Assembly (NCBI RefSeq): GCF_007786445.1 | Contig: NZ_VNJI01000059.1 | Location: 1 to 47,307, forward strand | Direction of reading: 5' to 3' | DNA from: Paenibacillus cremeus | Lineage (GTDB): Bacteria; Bacillota; Bacilli; Paenibacillales; NBRC-103111 | DNA length: 47,307 nucleotides | Part shown: piece after piece, positions 7,912 to 17,278 of the stretch | How positions within the stretch are numbered: position 1 is the first letter of the stretch | Layout: each line of letters begins with the position of its first letter | Made by a program: the position numbers and the translations under genes | Notes under the pieces: generated by a model | The model's database searches: none | What the model saw: only the letters and a program-made list of their open reading frames with translations | What the model was told of the DNA's origin: nothing

Positions 7912-9264
7912 CTATAATTTAATTTCCTCTTCCGCTACGCGGCGTTGGCCGGATTTTACCGCTGCCGCCGGAACAATCGTCGGTGCTGCCTCACCGGCAT
8001 AAACCATATGCCGAATCAGCTTCTCTGACAGCACACGGGACACCTCCACGTGCGATTCGAACCCGGCCAGGTTCGTCAGCTCATACGGATCGGCCTCCAG
8101 GTCGTACAGGAATTGCTCGACGTAGGTGTCCGAGCACGAATCCTGCACAGGATGCTTGTCCGGCGCTACGACGCAGTATTTCCAGCGCCGCGTCCGGATC
8201 GACCGCGCTACGCACGACTCGCTGATCTGAACGAACACCTCGTCGCCGGCTTCTGCCCCTTGCTTGCCGAGGCGAGAGAGCACGCTCGTCCCGTGCATAT
8301 GCTCAGGAACGGGAATGCCGGCCGCATCCAGCAGCGTTGGCGGAATATCGATTAGGCTCGTCAGCCCGGTGAAGCGACCGCGAGCGGTAAAGCCAGGGCC
8401 GGTGATCGCCATCGGGATGCGAATCGAGCTTTCGTGGCAGGAGCGCTTGTATTCCGCGTTCCGCGTCTTAAAGTGGTTGCCGTGGTCGGTCGTAAACAGC
8501 ACGATTGTGTTGTCGATCATGTTCAAGCTCTTCAGCGTATCCATCAGGCGGCCGAGCGCTTCATCCAGCCGTTTCACCATGCCGTAGTAGCCGTCGAGGT
8601 GCTGATGGGCCGTCCCGCCAAGCGCTGCCAAGTCCGGTGGAGTATAGCGAGATTGATACGTATTGCGGTATACGTCCGGGGACGGATAATCGTCGCGGTG
8701 ATTTTGGTGATGCGGCTCGAGGAACGACATGAACAGGAAGAAGGGCTGATCGCTCTCTTGCTGGCCGTTGATGTACCGAATGGCGGCATCGGTTAAAGCA
8801 TCTACACGGTAACCGGGCAGCTTTACGCGGTGGTTGTCATTATCAAAAAGTACCGTGTCATACGCGTCGGAAGTGTGCTCGAGGGAGTCAGCAGCTAGCC
8901 AGTAGCGGTAGCCTCCACGCTTTTTAACCGGAACAGGCGATGTGCGCGTGGCAGCCAAATGCCACTTGCCGATGTATGCGGTGTCATATCCCGCCTCATT
9001 GAAATACTGCGCAAGCGGCTTCGGCGAATCCGGCAGCGGAATGCCATTGCGGTAGCAGCCGGTGGCGGTGGCGTGCAGACCGGTTTGCAGGCAGGAGCGT
9101 GCCGGACCGCACACCGGCTGGCATGTAAACGCATATTCCACATGGGTGCCGTACTGTGCCAAACGGTCGAAATTCGGGGTCAGTCCCAGCGGATTGCCGT
9201 GAACGCCGGTCGTATCCCAGCGCTGTTGATCGGTAAAAAAAACGATAATATTTGGCTGGCTCAA
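7912..9264 (-). CDS. Type I sulfatase (arylsulfatase family)
   Basis: 450 residues. The N-terminal FFTDQQRWD supplies a metal-binding Asp. The signature at 52-56 is C-G-P-A-R, the CxPxR form in which Cys is converted to formylglycine, so an external maturase (FGE or anSME) is required; none is seen in the window. IGKWHL and the later TTDHGNHF motif fit the alkaline-phosphatase-superfamily fold. No signal peptide is seen, so the enzyme is probably cytoplasmic and acts on an imported sulfated compound (inference). It starts with TTG at 9264, with TAAGGAGGT nine bases upstream. The AraC regulator upstream is on the same strand. Confidence 0.88.
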   Translation of the reverse strand: MSQPNIIVFFTDQQRWDTTGVHGNPLGLTPNFDRLAQYGTHVEYAFTCQPVCGPARSCLQTGLHATATGCYRNGIPLPDSPKPLAQYFNEAGYDTAYIGKWHLAATRTSPVPVKKRGGYRYWLAADSLEHTSDAYDTVLFDNDNHRVKLPGYRVDALTDAAIRYINGQQESDQPFFLFMSFLEPHHQNHRDDYPSPDVYRNTYQSRYTPPDLAALGGTAHQHLDGYYGMVKRLDEALGRLMDTLKSLNMIDNTIVLFTTDHGNHFKTRNAEYKRSCHESSIRIPMAITGPGFTARGRFTGLTSLIDIPPTLLDAAGIPVPEHMHGTSVLSRLGKQGAEAGDEVFVQISESCVARSIRTRRWKYCVVAPDKHPVQDSCSDTYVEQFLYDLEADPYELTNLAGFESHVEVSRVLSEKLIRHMVYAGEAAPTIVPAAAVKSGQRRVAEEEIKL

Positions 9265-9412
9265 AATCGTTCTACCTCCTTAAGATCGTTAAACAGTGCC
9301 TCGTTGTTGTCACGCTTCAATTATAACGCAGATCAAATATTAAATTATACTAAAGTAACGAGAAAAGGAGCCGAATTCTCTACGAATCAGCCCCTACATA
9401 AAATGTATTCGC

Positions 9413-10255
9413 TTACAAAATTGTTCCTAATGAACTCTTATACTTCCCAGGAGAGATGCCTACGGTCCGCTTGAACATTTTGAGGAAATTCGAGTAATCG
9501 TTGAACCCGCATCGCTCGCACGTTTCCGTGACACTGACGCCGCTGGCCAAAATTTCCTTCGCCTTGGAGATGCGCTTGAACAGGATGTATTCGTGGATGT
9601 TGCTGCCGATGTGCTTTTTGAATACGCGCCCCATATAGAACCGGTCTACGTAGAACTTCGCGGACAGCGACTCCAGCGACAGATCCTTGTCCAGATTCAT
9701 GTCGATATGGTCGAGCAGCGCAATGAGCAGGTCCGGCATCGCGGTCTGAGGATCCAGGCGATTCACGTCTTTGAACACCAGATTGAGCAGCACGAGCACC
9801 TCGATCAGATAATTCAGCTTCAAAATCTCATATCCGGCATTGTTCTTCAGATTCTCGAATTGAGAAAACAGGCGCAGCAGCTCTTTCAGCTGGCTGGAGG
9901 AGAGCGAAATTTTATTATGCTGGCCCTTCGGCTTATTCAGAAAGCAGCCTAATAAATCCAGCCGGGGGGAGTTGAATGAGCGGACGATATGCGGCGCAAA
10001 TTGCAGCGAAATCCGTTCGTACAAGTGGTCATTTCGAAACGAAGGCTTATGAATTTCTTGGTTGTTCGTAATCATCACATCGCCGTACTTGATCGGGTAC
10101 ATGCTTTTTTCCACAAAGTAGTTCACATCGCCCGAGATGAGAAAGTAAATTTCAAACTCGTTATGCAAATGGAAATTCACATTACAGGGGTTTGGATCAT
10201 ACCGCTGATAGTCGTACCGAATGCAGTCGTCTATACGTTCATAGGCCAAGTTCAT
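9413..10255 (-). CDS. AraC-family transcriptional regulator
   Basis: 280 residues. An N-terminal cupin-like effector domain with NVNFHLHNEFEIYFL and YGDVMITNNQEIH is followed, from about residue 175, by the double helix-turn-helix ending in CGFNDYSNFLKMFKRTVG, the AraC signature. ATG 10255 has GAGGG at good spacing. It is divergent from the Gfo/Idh-ABC importer operon across a 304-base region that holds two cre-like sites, so it probably controls that operon, the downstream sulfatase, or both (inference). Confidence 0.88.
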   Translation of the reverse strand: MNLAYERIDDCIRYDYQRYDPNPCNVNFHLHNEFEIYFLISGDVNYFVEKSMYPIKYGDVMITNNQEIHKPSFRNDHLYERISLQFAPHIVRSFNSPRLDLLGCFLNKPKGQHNKISLSSSQLKELLRLFSQFENLKNNAGYEILKLNYLIEVLVLLNLVFKDVNRLDPQTAMPDLLIALLDHIDMNLDKDLSLESLSAKFYVDRFYMGRVFKKHIGSNIHEYILFKRISKAKEILASGVSVTETCERCGFNDYSNFLKMFKRTVGISPGKYKSSLGTIL

Positions 10256-10471
10256 CGCAATTCCCTCACTTTTGAAAACGGAATGGTTGTAGGCAAATGG
10301 TAGACAAAAGGTCGGTTCCTATGACTAGCCTAATATAGACTTTATGCCACTTTCCTTGCACATTTTGCTGAAAATATGGCTATTATTGGTGAAACTGGGA
10401 TGCACAAAAACCTAGTTTTTAATCACAAAAAACAAGGACGATTTCTGACGTTGTATTTTAGAATAGCAGAG

Positions 10472-10519
10472 TAAGCGCTTTATTCCAGATACTACTAGTC
10501 AAATTGTATACGCTTTCGA
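10472..10519 (+). promoter_or_regulatory. Two catabolite-response-like sites in the divergent promoter region
   Basis: TAAGCGCTTTA (10472-10482) and TGTATACGCTTTCG (10506-10519) each resemble the CcpA cre consensus TGWAANCGNTNWCA with two or three mismatches. The second has the same mismatches as TGTATGCGCTTACT at 26390-26403, upstream of the pectin-locus regulator. No confident -35/-10 pair was found around them. The rest of 10256-10559 shows nothing further. Confidence 0.35.
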
Positions 10520-10559
10520 GTACCGGGGGCAAGTCAATCTATAACCATGGAGGTTAGCT

Positions 10560-11741
10560 ATGAGTCTGAAAAGCAAAGTGAAATTAGGTGTCGTAGGCAT
10601 AGGCGGAATGGGAAGCAGCCATCTCCGGTATTTGACGCAAATGGATACGGTGGAAGTCGTAGGCGTGTGTGATGTGGTGCGGGAAAAGGCAGACAAAGCG
10701 GCAGCGCAATACCAGACTAAAGCGTACTACAGCCACACGGAGATGTTCGATCAATCCGGCATCGAGGCGATATTGATTGCCGTTCCGCATTACGATCACA
10801 CAACCATCTCGATCGAGGCGTTCCAGAGAGGCATTCACGTGCTGTGCGAGAAGCCGATTGCCGTGCATGTGAACGATGCGAAGAGAACGATTGAAGCTTA
10901 TGAACAGGCCAAGGAAACTTATCCTGAGTTGATTTTCGGCATCATGTTCCAAGAGCGAACCTATCCTTTCCATAAAAAAATCAAAGACATTCTGGAGGGC
11001 GGCGAGCTCGGCAAATTGATTCGGGCGACCTGGATTAATACGAAGTGGTTCCGCTCCCAGCTATACTACGATAGCGGTGACTGGCGTGCAACTTGGGCAG
11101 GCGAAGGCGGCGGCATTTTGACCAACCAGTGCCCGCATAATCTCGATCTGTATCAATGGCTGTTCGGCCTCCCGTCGAAGATCAACGGGTTTGCTCATAT
11201 CGGCAAATACCATGATATCGAGGTGGAGGATGAAGTGACCGGCTACTTCGAGCATGAGAATGGCATGGTGGGCCACTTTATCGTGACGACGGCGGAGACA
11301 CCGGGATCGAACCGGATGGAAATTGTGGGTGAGTACGGCAAGCTCATCTTTGAAGACAATAAACTCGTCTTTTACCGCACACGCGAATCGAGCATCGACT
11401 TCATTAAAAATTCCGACAGCCGGATGGGCAACCTGGAAAATTGGTACACCGAAATTCCAGTCAACGTGAATCAGCCAACCGGACATCGCGTGGTGACAGA
11501 GAAGTTTATCGCAGCGATTCAAAATGGCGGCGGCGACCTAATCGCCCACGGTCCGGAAGGAATCAACGGGCTGACGCTGGCGAATGCGATCATGCTGTCC
11601 TCGTTCAATGAACGTGCGGTCAGATTGCCGATCGATGGCGACGAGTATGAGGCAAAGCTGAAGGAGCTCATCCAAAGCTCCAAATACAAGAAACCCGTGA
11701 AGCAAGATGGCTCGATGGACATTAGCTTTTCCCAAGCTTAA
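10560..11741 (+). CDS. Gfo/Idh/MocA-family NAD(P)-dependent oxidoreductase
   Basis: 393 residues. N-terminal Rossmann domain with GVVGIGGMGSSH (dinucleotide binding) at about 9-20. CEKPIAVHVNDA at about 100 carries the conserved Lys of the EKP motif. The C-terminal alpha/beta domain includes GGGILTNQCPHNLDL with the catalytic-region His. The family oxidises sugars, inositols or sugar derivatives. GGAGG lies seven bases before ATG. It is first of a probable operon with an importer, PhyH-type dioxygenase and SDR, suggesting that it acts on the imported ligand; which one cannot be told. Confidence 0.88.
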   Translation: MSLKSKVKLGVVGIGGMGSSHLRYLTQMDTVEVVGVCDVVREKADKAAAQYQTKAYYSHTEMFDQSGIEAILIAVPHYDHTTISIEAFQRGIHVLCEKPIAVHVNDAKRTIEAYEQAKETYPELIFGIMFQERTYPFHKKIKDILEGGELGKLIRATWINTKWFRSQLYYDSGDWRATWAGEGGGILTNQCPHNLDLYQWLFGLPSKINGFAHIGKYHDIEVEDEVTGYFEHENGMVGHFIVTTAETPGSNRMEIVGEYGKLIFEDNKLVFYRTRESSIDFIKNSDSRMGNLENWYTEIPVNVNQPTGHRVVTEKFIAAIQNGGGDLIAHGPEGINGLTLANAIMLSSFNERAVRLPIDGDEYEAKLKELIQSSKYKKPVKQDGSMDISFSQA

Positions 11742-11785
11742 ATTTTCGCAGCTGCTTTACTAATAAAGTATAGGGGGAACGTCCA

Positions 11786-13465
11786 ATGAAACGGAATCTT
11801 GGCAAACTTTCTGCATTATCGCTTTCAGCGGCTTTGCTCGTCAGTGTATTTTCAGGCTGTACCTCGAATGCTACGAAGCCTACGGGCTCCACGGAAAAAA
11901 GCGGCGAAGCAGCCATATCGACCATTCCATTGCCTATTGTAAGCAAGCCGATTACGTTAAAAATGTTCGTTGCCATGGACGCCAAAGTCGCCGCTACGAT
12001 GAAGAACTACAATGAAATCGCCGTGTTCAAGGAGCTGGAGAAGCGGACTGGCATCCATATCGAGTTTATTCATCCGGCGTCGATGGATGCGGCGGCAATC
12101 AAGGAGCAGTTCAATCTAATGGTGGCCTCGGGCGATCTGCCTGACCTCATTTATTACAACTGGATCAACGATTACAATGGCGGACCGAATAAAGCGATCA
12201 AGGACGGTGTGATCCTGCCGCTGAATGATCTGGTCGACAAGTATGCGCCGAACCTCAAAGCGTTCATGGCTTCCGACCCGAAAGCGAATAAGCAGCTGCG
12301 TACCGATGACGGGACGATCTATGTGTTCCCTGAGGCGCAATCGCCGAATCAGTTTGCCAAGGTGAATCCGAACCCGAACCCTGCGTTCCAAACCTTCGGA
12401 TGGCAGATCCGGGAGGATTGGCTGGAGAAGCTGAACCTGAAGAAGCCGGAAACGATCGACGATTGGTACGAGGTGCTAAAAGCATTTAAGACGAAAAATC
12501 CGAGCGGCAGCGGCAAAGGTGACGAAATTCCACTCGCGCCAAAAGGTGCCGGCGACCTGCAAAACTGGGTCCGAGCTTGGGGGATCAACTACGGCTTCTA
12601 TGTAGACAACGGTAAAGTCAAATACGGGCCTTACACCCCTGAATACAAAGATTCCCTCACCACCTTGGCCAAATGGTATAAAGAAGGCTTGATTGACCCG
12701 GATTTCGGGATCACGGACGCCAAGCAATTCGATGCCAAAGTCATGGGCAACCGTGCAGGCTCTTGGGTCGGTTCGACGTCGGGAACGTTCGGACGCTTCG
12801 TGCAGCTGATGAAGGCGAAGGATCCGTCGGTCAAATTGGGCGGTACGGTGCCTCCATATGTAAAAGGTACGAAATCGTATAACTTCAACATCGATGAAAT
12901 TAAGGTAGCCAGCGGTGGCGGCGTCGCCATCTCCGCGAAGAGCAAATATGCCAAAGAAGCGGCGATGTGGCTGGATTATGGCTATAGCCCTGAAGGCGGC
13001 CTGCTCAATACCTTTGGGATCGAAGGGCAAAGCTACAAAATGGTGAACGGCTCACCACAGCTGCTCCCAGAGATTACGAACAACCCGCAGGGGCTGTCGA
13101 TTGACGAGGCATTGTCCAAATATTCCAGAGGCTCGGGCGGTCTTGCCTTCATCATGACGCCGGAGATTTGGCAGCAGCGGATGGCACTGCCTGAACAGCA
13201 GAAAATTATCGGCTTGTGGAAGGAAGGCTCCTACGATCGGACAATGCCGCCGGGCGTTACGCCGACCATCGAGGAATCGACGAAGATGGCCTCCGTTCTG
13301 TCGCAGGTGAACACCTATCGTGACGAAATGTTCTCGAAGATCATCATGGGACAAGTGCCAATCACCGAGTTCGATAATTATATGGCGAAGTTAAAGCAGA
13401 TGGGCATCGAGGACGCGATCAAAATTCAACAAGCCGCTTATGACCGGTATATGGCAAGAAAATAA
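11786..13465 (+). CDS. ABC transporter extracellular solute-binding lipoprotein
   Basis: 559 residues. Signal peptide with lipobox VFSGC (Cys at about 27) anchors it outside the membrane. The remainder has the family 1 binding-protein layout (LipO/YtcQ type, larger than MalE), with FGWQIREDWLEKLNLKKPET and later GVAISAKSKYAKEAAMWLDYG typical of this group. Followed by two LplB/YtcP-type permeases. A strong GC-rich hairpin follows, which may stabilise the binding-protein end of the message. Expected ligand: a mono-, oligo- or modified sugar. Confidence 0.88.
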   Translation: MKRNLGKLSALSLSAALLVSVFSGCTSNATKPTGSTEKSGEAAISTIPLPIVSKPITLKMFVAMDAKVAATMKNYNEIAVFKELEKRTGIHIEFIHPASMDAAAIKEQFNLMVASGDLPDLIYYNWINDYNGGPNKAIKDGVILPLNDLVDKYAPNLKAFMASDPKANKQLRTDDGTIYVFPEAQSPNQFAKVNPNPNPAFQTFGWQIREDWLEKLNLKKPETIDDWYEVLKAFKTKNPSGSGKGDEIPLAPKGAGDLQNWVRAWGINYGFYVDNGKVKYGPYTPEYKDSLTTLAKWYKEGLIDPDFGITDAKQFDAKVMGNRAGSWVGSTSGTFGRFVQLMKAKDPSVKLGGTVPPYVKGTKSYNFNIDEIKVASGGGVAISAKSKYAKEAAMWLDYGYSPEGGLLNTFGIEGQSYKMVNGSPQLLPEITNNPQGLSIDEALSKYSRGSGGLAFIMTPEIWQQRMALPEQQKIIGLWKEGSYDRTMPPGVTPTIEESTKMASVLSQVNTYRDEMFSKIIMGQVPITEFDNYMAKLKQMGIEDAIKIQQAAYDRYMARK

Positions 13466-13490
13466 GCAGGATGAGTAGCAGCTAGGCGCG

Positions 13491-13517
13491 CCGGCTTCGC
13501 TTCAAGAGCGGAGCCGG
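13491..13517 (+). other. Intercistronic GC-rich hairpin
   Basis: CCGGCTTCGCT (13491-13501) pairs with AGCGGAGCCGG (13507-13517) around TCAAG. There is no T run, so it is more likely an mRNA-stabilising or partial-attenuation element between binding protein and permease genes than a full terminator. Confidence 0.55.
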
Positions 13518-13582
13518 ACGTCAAGGCTGCTGCGCCAATTTCTTCTCTCAACGTTGACAACTGCAACAAAGGAGAATGGACG

Positions 13583-14557
13583 ATGGAAAATATTACGGCA
13601 CACGAAGCGGCGCTATCCCGAAGTGCCTACGAGAAGAAAAAGCAAGCCAGCTTTGTCCATAGACTTAGACGAGATCTAGTCAAGAACCGAATGATTTACA
13701 TCCTCGCTTTGCCTGTCATTGCTTACTATATTATTTTTCAATATGTTCCGATGTATGGCGCTACGATCGCATTTAAGGATTTCTCCCCGATGAAAGGGAT
13801 CTTAGGCAGCGATTGGGTGGGCTTCGAGCATTTCAAAGCGTTTTTCAACGATGTTTATTTTGGACGTATCCTTACGAATACCCTTCTTATTAGCATATAT
13901 AACATTGTGTTCGGATTCCCGGCTCCGATTATTTTGGCGCTGCTGCTCAATGAAGTGCGCAAAGCCGGCTTCAAGCGCTTCGTCCAGTCGATCACCTATC
14001 TGCCGCATTTTATTTCCGTGCTGGTGCTCTGCGGGCTGATCGTGGATTTTACCGCTCGCAACGGGATTGTGAATGATTTGATGGCGTTTATGGGCTTTGA
14101 ACGCACGGCGATGCTGCTGCAGCCCGGATGGTTCCGGACGATCTACGTGAGCTCGAATATTTGGCAGGAGGTCGGCTGGGGCTCGATCATTTATTTGGCA
14201 GCGTTAGCCGGTATCGATCAAGCACTGTATGAAGCGGCTACGATCGACGGAGCGGGGCGGTTCAAGCAGATGCTGCATGTGACTCTGCCGGGCATTATGC
14301 CTACGATCATTATTTTGTTCATTCTGCGTATGGGCAGCATGATGAACGTCGGCTTCGACAAAATTTTTCTGCTCTATAACCCGGTTACCTACGAGACTTC
14401 GGATGTCATTTCGACCTATGTGTACCGCAAAGGGATTCTCGAAGCGAACTACAGCTTCAGCTCGGCCGTGGGTCTATTCAACTCGGTGATCAACTTCGTG
14501 CTGCTCGTCATTACGAACAAGGTCAGTAAAAAAGTCAACGAGACCAGTCTGTGGTAG
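13583..14557 (+). CDS. ABC sugar importer permease, LplB type
   Basis: 324 residues, about six membrane helices. ILALPVIAYYIIFQYVPMYG is the typical first helix and its exit in LplB-type CUT1 permeases. The cytoplasmic EAA loop EAATIDGAGRFKQMLHVTLP contacts the ATPase. AAGGAGA precedes ATG. Paired with the permease at 14571 and the binding protein at 11786; no ATPase gene is nearby, as usual for this group, which borrows a common MsmX-like ATPase. Confidence 0.9.
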   Translation: MENITAHEAALSRSAYEKKKQASFVHRLRRDLVKNRMIYILALPVIAYYIIFQYVPMYGATIAFKDFSPMKGILGSDWVGFEHFKAFFNDVYFGRILTNTLLISIYNIVFGFPAPIILALLLNEVRKAGFKRFVQSITYLPHFISVLVLCGLIVDFTARNGIVNDLMAFMGFERTAMLLQPGWFRTIYVSSNIWQEVGWGSIIYLAALAGIDQALYEAATIDGAGRFKQMLHVTLPGIMPTIIILFILRMGSMMNVGFDKIFLLYNPVTYETSDVISTYVYRKGILEANYSFSSAVGLFNSVINFVLLVITNKVSKKVNETSLW

Positions 14558-14570
14558 GGGAGGGATGACC

Positions 14571-15446
14571 ATGAAGCAAACCATAGCGGAAAAGGTGTTT
14601 GGCGTATTCAATATCGCATTCCTGCTGTTTCTGACTTTAATTACATTGTATCCGTTCCTATATGTGGCTATGGCGTCCTTGAGCAATCCTTCCGAATTGG
14701 CTAGTCATTCCGGGATCTTGCTGTGGCCGATGGGCTTTAATATGGACGGGTACGTCAGCGTGTTTAAAAATCCGAATATCATCACGGGGTATACGAATAC
14801 GATCATTTATGTGGTAGTAGGGACGGCCATCAACGTCATTATTACGGCTCTTGGTGCCTACGTCCTATCGAGAAAAGGCGTCATGCTGCGCGATTCAATA
14901 ATGATGATGATCGTGTTTACGATGTTTTTTAGCGGGGGGCTCATTCCGAACTATCTGCTGGTCAAAAGCCTGGGCATGTTCGACACGATGTGGGCGCTCA
15001 TTCTTCCCGGGGCGATCAGCACCTATAACTTGATCATTATGCGGACGGCGTTTGCGGCGATCCCGGAAAGCTTGGAGGAATCCGCGCGCATCGATGGAGC
15101 AGGCGATCTGACCATTTTGTTCAAAATCGTCATTCCGCTCTCGCAAGCGGTTATCGCGGTTATGATCCTGTTCTACGCCGTGGCTCACTGGAATTCCTGG
15201 TTCAGCGCCATGATTTATTTGCGCAACCGGGATGCGTATCCGCTGCAGCTGTTCCTTCGCGAAATTCTAATCAACAGCAGCACGGACAGCATGATCACCG
15301 GCTCCAGCGGGAGCGACAAAGAAGCGATCAGCGAAATTATTAAATACTGCACGATCATCGTCGCTACGCTGCCGATTATTGTCGTTTACCCGTTCTTGCA
15401 AAAATATTTTACCAAGGGTGTTATGATTGGCGCAGTGAAGGGATAA
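14571..15446 (+). CDS. ABC sugar importer permease, YtcP/LplC type
   Basis: 291 residues, six predicted helices. FSGGLIPNYLLVKSLGM and the EAA loop EESARIDGAGDLTILFKIVI are typical of the second permease of CUT1 importers, as is the C terminus PFLQKYFTKGVMIGAVKG. The GGGGAGGG site favours ATG 14571 (7-base spacing) over ATG 14565. Forms a heterodimer with the product of the gene at 13583 (family knowledge). Confidence 0.9.
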   Translation: MKQTIAEKVFGVFNIAFLLFLTLITLYPFLYVAMASLSNPSELASHSGILLWPMGFNMDGYVSVFKNPNIITGYTNTIIYVVVGTAINVIITALGAYVLSRKGVMLRDSIMMMIVFTMFFSGGLIPNYLLVKSLGMFDTMWALILPGAISTYNLIIMRTAFAAIPESLEESARIDGAGDLTILFKIVIPLSQAVIAVMILFYAVAHWNSWFSAMIYLRNRDAYPLQLFLREILINSSTDSMITGSSGSDKEAISEIIKYCTIIVATLPIIVVYPFLQKYFTKGVMIGAVKG

Positions 15447-15499
15447 GCGGGATTCATTAGCTGGATAAGGCTGAAATCAAGGGGAGAAGAGGGAAGGAC

Positions 15500-16285
15500 A
15501 TGATCTCTGAGGACCAAGTGAAGTTTTATCAGGAGCAGGGGTATTTGCTGGTCAAAGGGGTGTTTAACAGCGAGGAAGTGGAGACGCTCCGGGGCTCGGT
15601 GGATACGTTCTTGCAGCGGGCGGCGGCCTCGAAATATGATCGCAGCCACGCATGGCAGGGAGACTACCTCCCGCCGGAGGAGCTCAAGAAGCTGGTGCTC
15701 AAAGGCTTCCACGATGTGCAATATCATGATGCGGCATTTATGCGGATGATTACGCAGCCGAATTTGGTTCACATTTTTACGAAGCTGATCGGAGACAACG
15801 TGCAGCTGCACCACACGAAGATGATGGTCAAGCCACCGGAAAAAGGCGCCGCTTTCCCGATGCACCAGGATTACCCGTATTTCCCGCACAGCAAGCACAG
15901 CATGATGCTGGCCAGCATCCATTTGGATCCGACCAATGAGGAGAACGGCTGCGTGCATGTCATTCCCGGCTCCCATAAGCAGGGTCCGCTGCCGCACGTG
16001 GGAAGCCATTACTTGAACCATAAGGAGTACCCGATCGACAGCGGCATTCCTTGCTTCGCCGAGCCGGGCGACGTGCTGTTCTTCAACTATTTGACGATTC
16101 ACGGCTCGCCGATCAACCGGAGCGACCGGTTCCGACGCAACATTCTGGTGCAGGTACGTGATCCGGAGGATGCGCCGACCAACGATAAGCACGTCAACTG
16201 GGGCCAAGGCCTGATGCTGCACGGCATTAATCCGAGGTTCCGGAATTATAAGTATGAAGGAAAGCTGGAGGAAGCGGAAGCTTAA
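15500..16285 (+). CDS. Phytanoyl-CoA dioxygenase (PhyH)-family Fe(II)/2-oxoglutarate oxygenase
   Basis: 261 residues. The metal triad is visible: H122-Q-D124 in MHQDYPYF and distal His201 in TIHGSP. Arg at about 210-213 (RFRRNI) would hold 2-oxoglutarate. PGSHKQGPLPH is a typical PhyH segment. The enzymes hydroxylate or oxidatively cleave small molecules. It is 53 bases after the permease gene and appears to be in the same operon, so the imported compound or a derivative is the likely substrate. SD GAGGGA before ATG 15500. Confidence 0.82.
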   Translation: MISEDQVKFYQEQGYLLVKGVFNSEEVETLRGSVDTFLQRAAASKYDRSHAWQGDYLPPEELKKLVLKGFHDVQYHDAAFMRMITQPNLVHIFTKLIGDNVQLHHTKMMVKPPEKGAAFPMHQDYPYFPHSKHSMMLASIHLDPTNEENGCVHVIPGSHKQGPLPHVGSHYLNHKEYPIDSGIPCFAEPGDVLFFNYLTIHGSPINRSDRFRRNILVQVRDPEDAPTNDKHVNWGQGLMLHGINPRFRNYKYEGKLEEAEA

Positions 16286-16294
16286 CGGGCATGG

Positions 16295-16340
16295 GGCTGT
16301 CTCGAAGGTAGTTCATCTACTGGGCGGGGGAGCCTTTTGT
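16295..16340 (+). terminator. Imperfect hairpin with short T run
   Basis: GGCTGTCTCG (16295-16304) pairs imperfectly with CGGGGGAGCC (16325-16334). GTAG/CTAC forms an inner stem, and TTTTGT follows. A plausible end for the importer-PhyH transcript, separating it from the SDR, which has its own candidate promoter. Confidence 0.5.
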
Positions 16341-16377
16341 CATTTGTTATTAGGCATGCTTGCTGGAAAAATAGAGC

Positions 16378-16407
16378 TTGGCAGCGCTGCCAACATACTG
16401 GCATAAT
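16378..16407 (+). promoter_or_regulatory. Candidate promoter with 16-bp palindromic operator over its -35 box
   Basis: TTGGCAGCGCTGCCAA (16378-16393) is a perfect 16-bp palindrome. Its first six bases, TTGGCA, could be the -35 box, with CATAAT at 16402-16407 after an 18-base spacer. A regulator bound here would block the promoter of the SDR at 16447. Confidence 0.5.
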
Positions 16408-16446
16408 TTAGGAGTAGTTACTCGTGTGCGTAGAGGAGGATGGGCA

Positions 16447-17238
16447 GTGGAGTTTCAAGGGAAGGTAGCGATTGTAACCGGCGGGTCCAAAGGCATGGGA
16501 TATGGGGCAGCCAAGCGACTGGCCTCCGGAGGGGCAGCAATGGTCATTGCAGCATGGGAAGGAGCCGAGGAAGCGGCGGAGCAGGTACGTCAGGAAACCG
16601 GCAATCCGAACGTGCTTGGGGTGACGGTGGACGTGTCGCGCAGCGAACAAGTACAGGCCATGGTCCGGCAAACGGTGGAAGCGTTTGCGGGTGTCGATAT
16701 TTTGGTCAACAGCGCCGGCATTCAGCGATACGGCACCGTGGTGGACACCGAGGAGGACGTCTGGGATGACGTGCTGAACATCAACCTGAAGGGCATCTAC
16801 TTGGCGTCCAAGTATGCGATTCCGGAAATGCGCAAGCGCGGGGGCGGCGCTATTGTTCATATTTCCTCCGTGCAAGCTTATATGGCGCAAAAAGGAGTAG
16901 CAGCCTACAGCGCCTCCAAAGGGGCGATCAACGCCTTAACCCGGGCGATGGCGGTCGATCATGCGGCGGAAGGGATTCGCGTCAACTGCGTCTGCCCGGC
17001 TTCAATCGACACCCCGATGCTGCGCCATTCGGCGGAGCAGTTCAAGGGCGAGAAGACGCAGGAGGACATCCTGAAGTCGTGGGGCACGATGCACCCGCTC
17101 GGGCGGATCGGTACGATTCCTGAGGTGGCGGAGCTGATTGCCTTTTTGTGCAGTGAAAGAGCGTCCTTCATTACCGGAGGCGATTACAAAATCGACGGTG
17201 GCATGCTCTCCGCGCTTGGTGTGGTACTGCCGGAGTGA
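16447..17238 (+). CDS. Short-chain dehydrogenase/reductase
   Basis: 263 residues from GTG 16447, chosen because GAGGAGGA lies six bases upstream and the protein then starts just before the Rossmann strand (EFQGKVAIVTGG). Motifs: TGGSKGMG, NSAG, the YSASK catalytic pair, and PASIDTP. C-terminal ITGGDYKIDGG is the usual SDR end. An earlier in-frame TTG at 16378 lies inside the promoter palindrome and is not used. It probably oxidises or reduces a sugar or alcohol from the neighbouring importer pathway (inference). Confidence 0.86.
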   Translation: MEFQGKVAIVTGGSKGMGYGAAKRLASGGAAMVIAAWEGAEEAAEQVRQETGNPNVLGVTVDVSRSEQVQAMVRQTVEAFAGVDILVNSAGIQRYGTVVDTEEDVWDDVLNINLKGIYLASKYAIPEMRKRGGGAIVHISSVQAYMAQKGVAAYSASKGAINALTRAMAVDHAAEGIRVNCVCPASIDTPMLRHSAEQFKGEKTQEDILKSWGTMHPLGRIGTIPEVAELIAFLCSERASFITGGDYKIDGGMLSALGVVLPE

Positions 17239-17278
17239 GTTACGTTCAGAAGTAAGTTGTGGCAAGGTAAGCAGCAAA

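Noticed and set aside
16378..16446. Longer N terminus of the SDR from TTG 16378
   Set aside because: It would lie in the promoter palindrome and lacks a ribosome site; GTG 16447 has GAGGAGGA at good spacing and fits SDR N termini.
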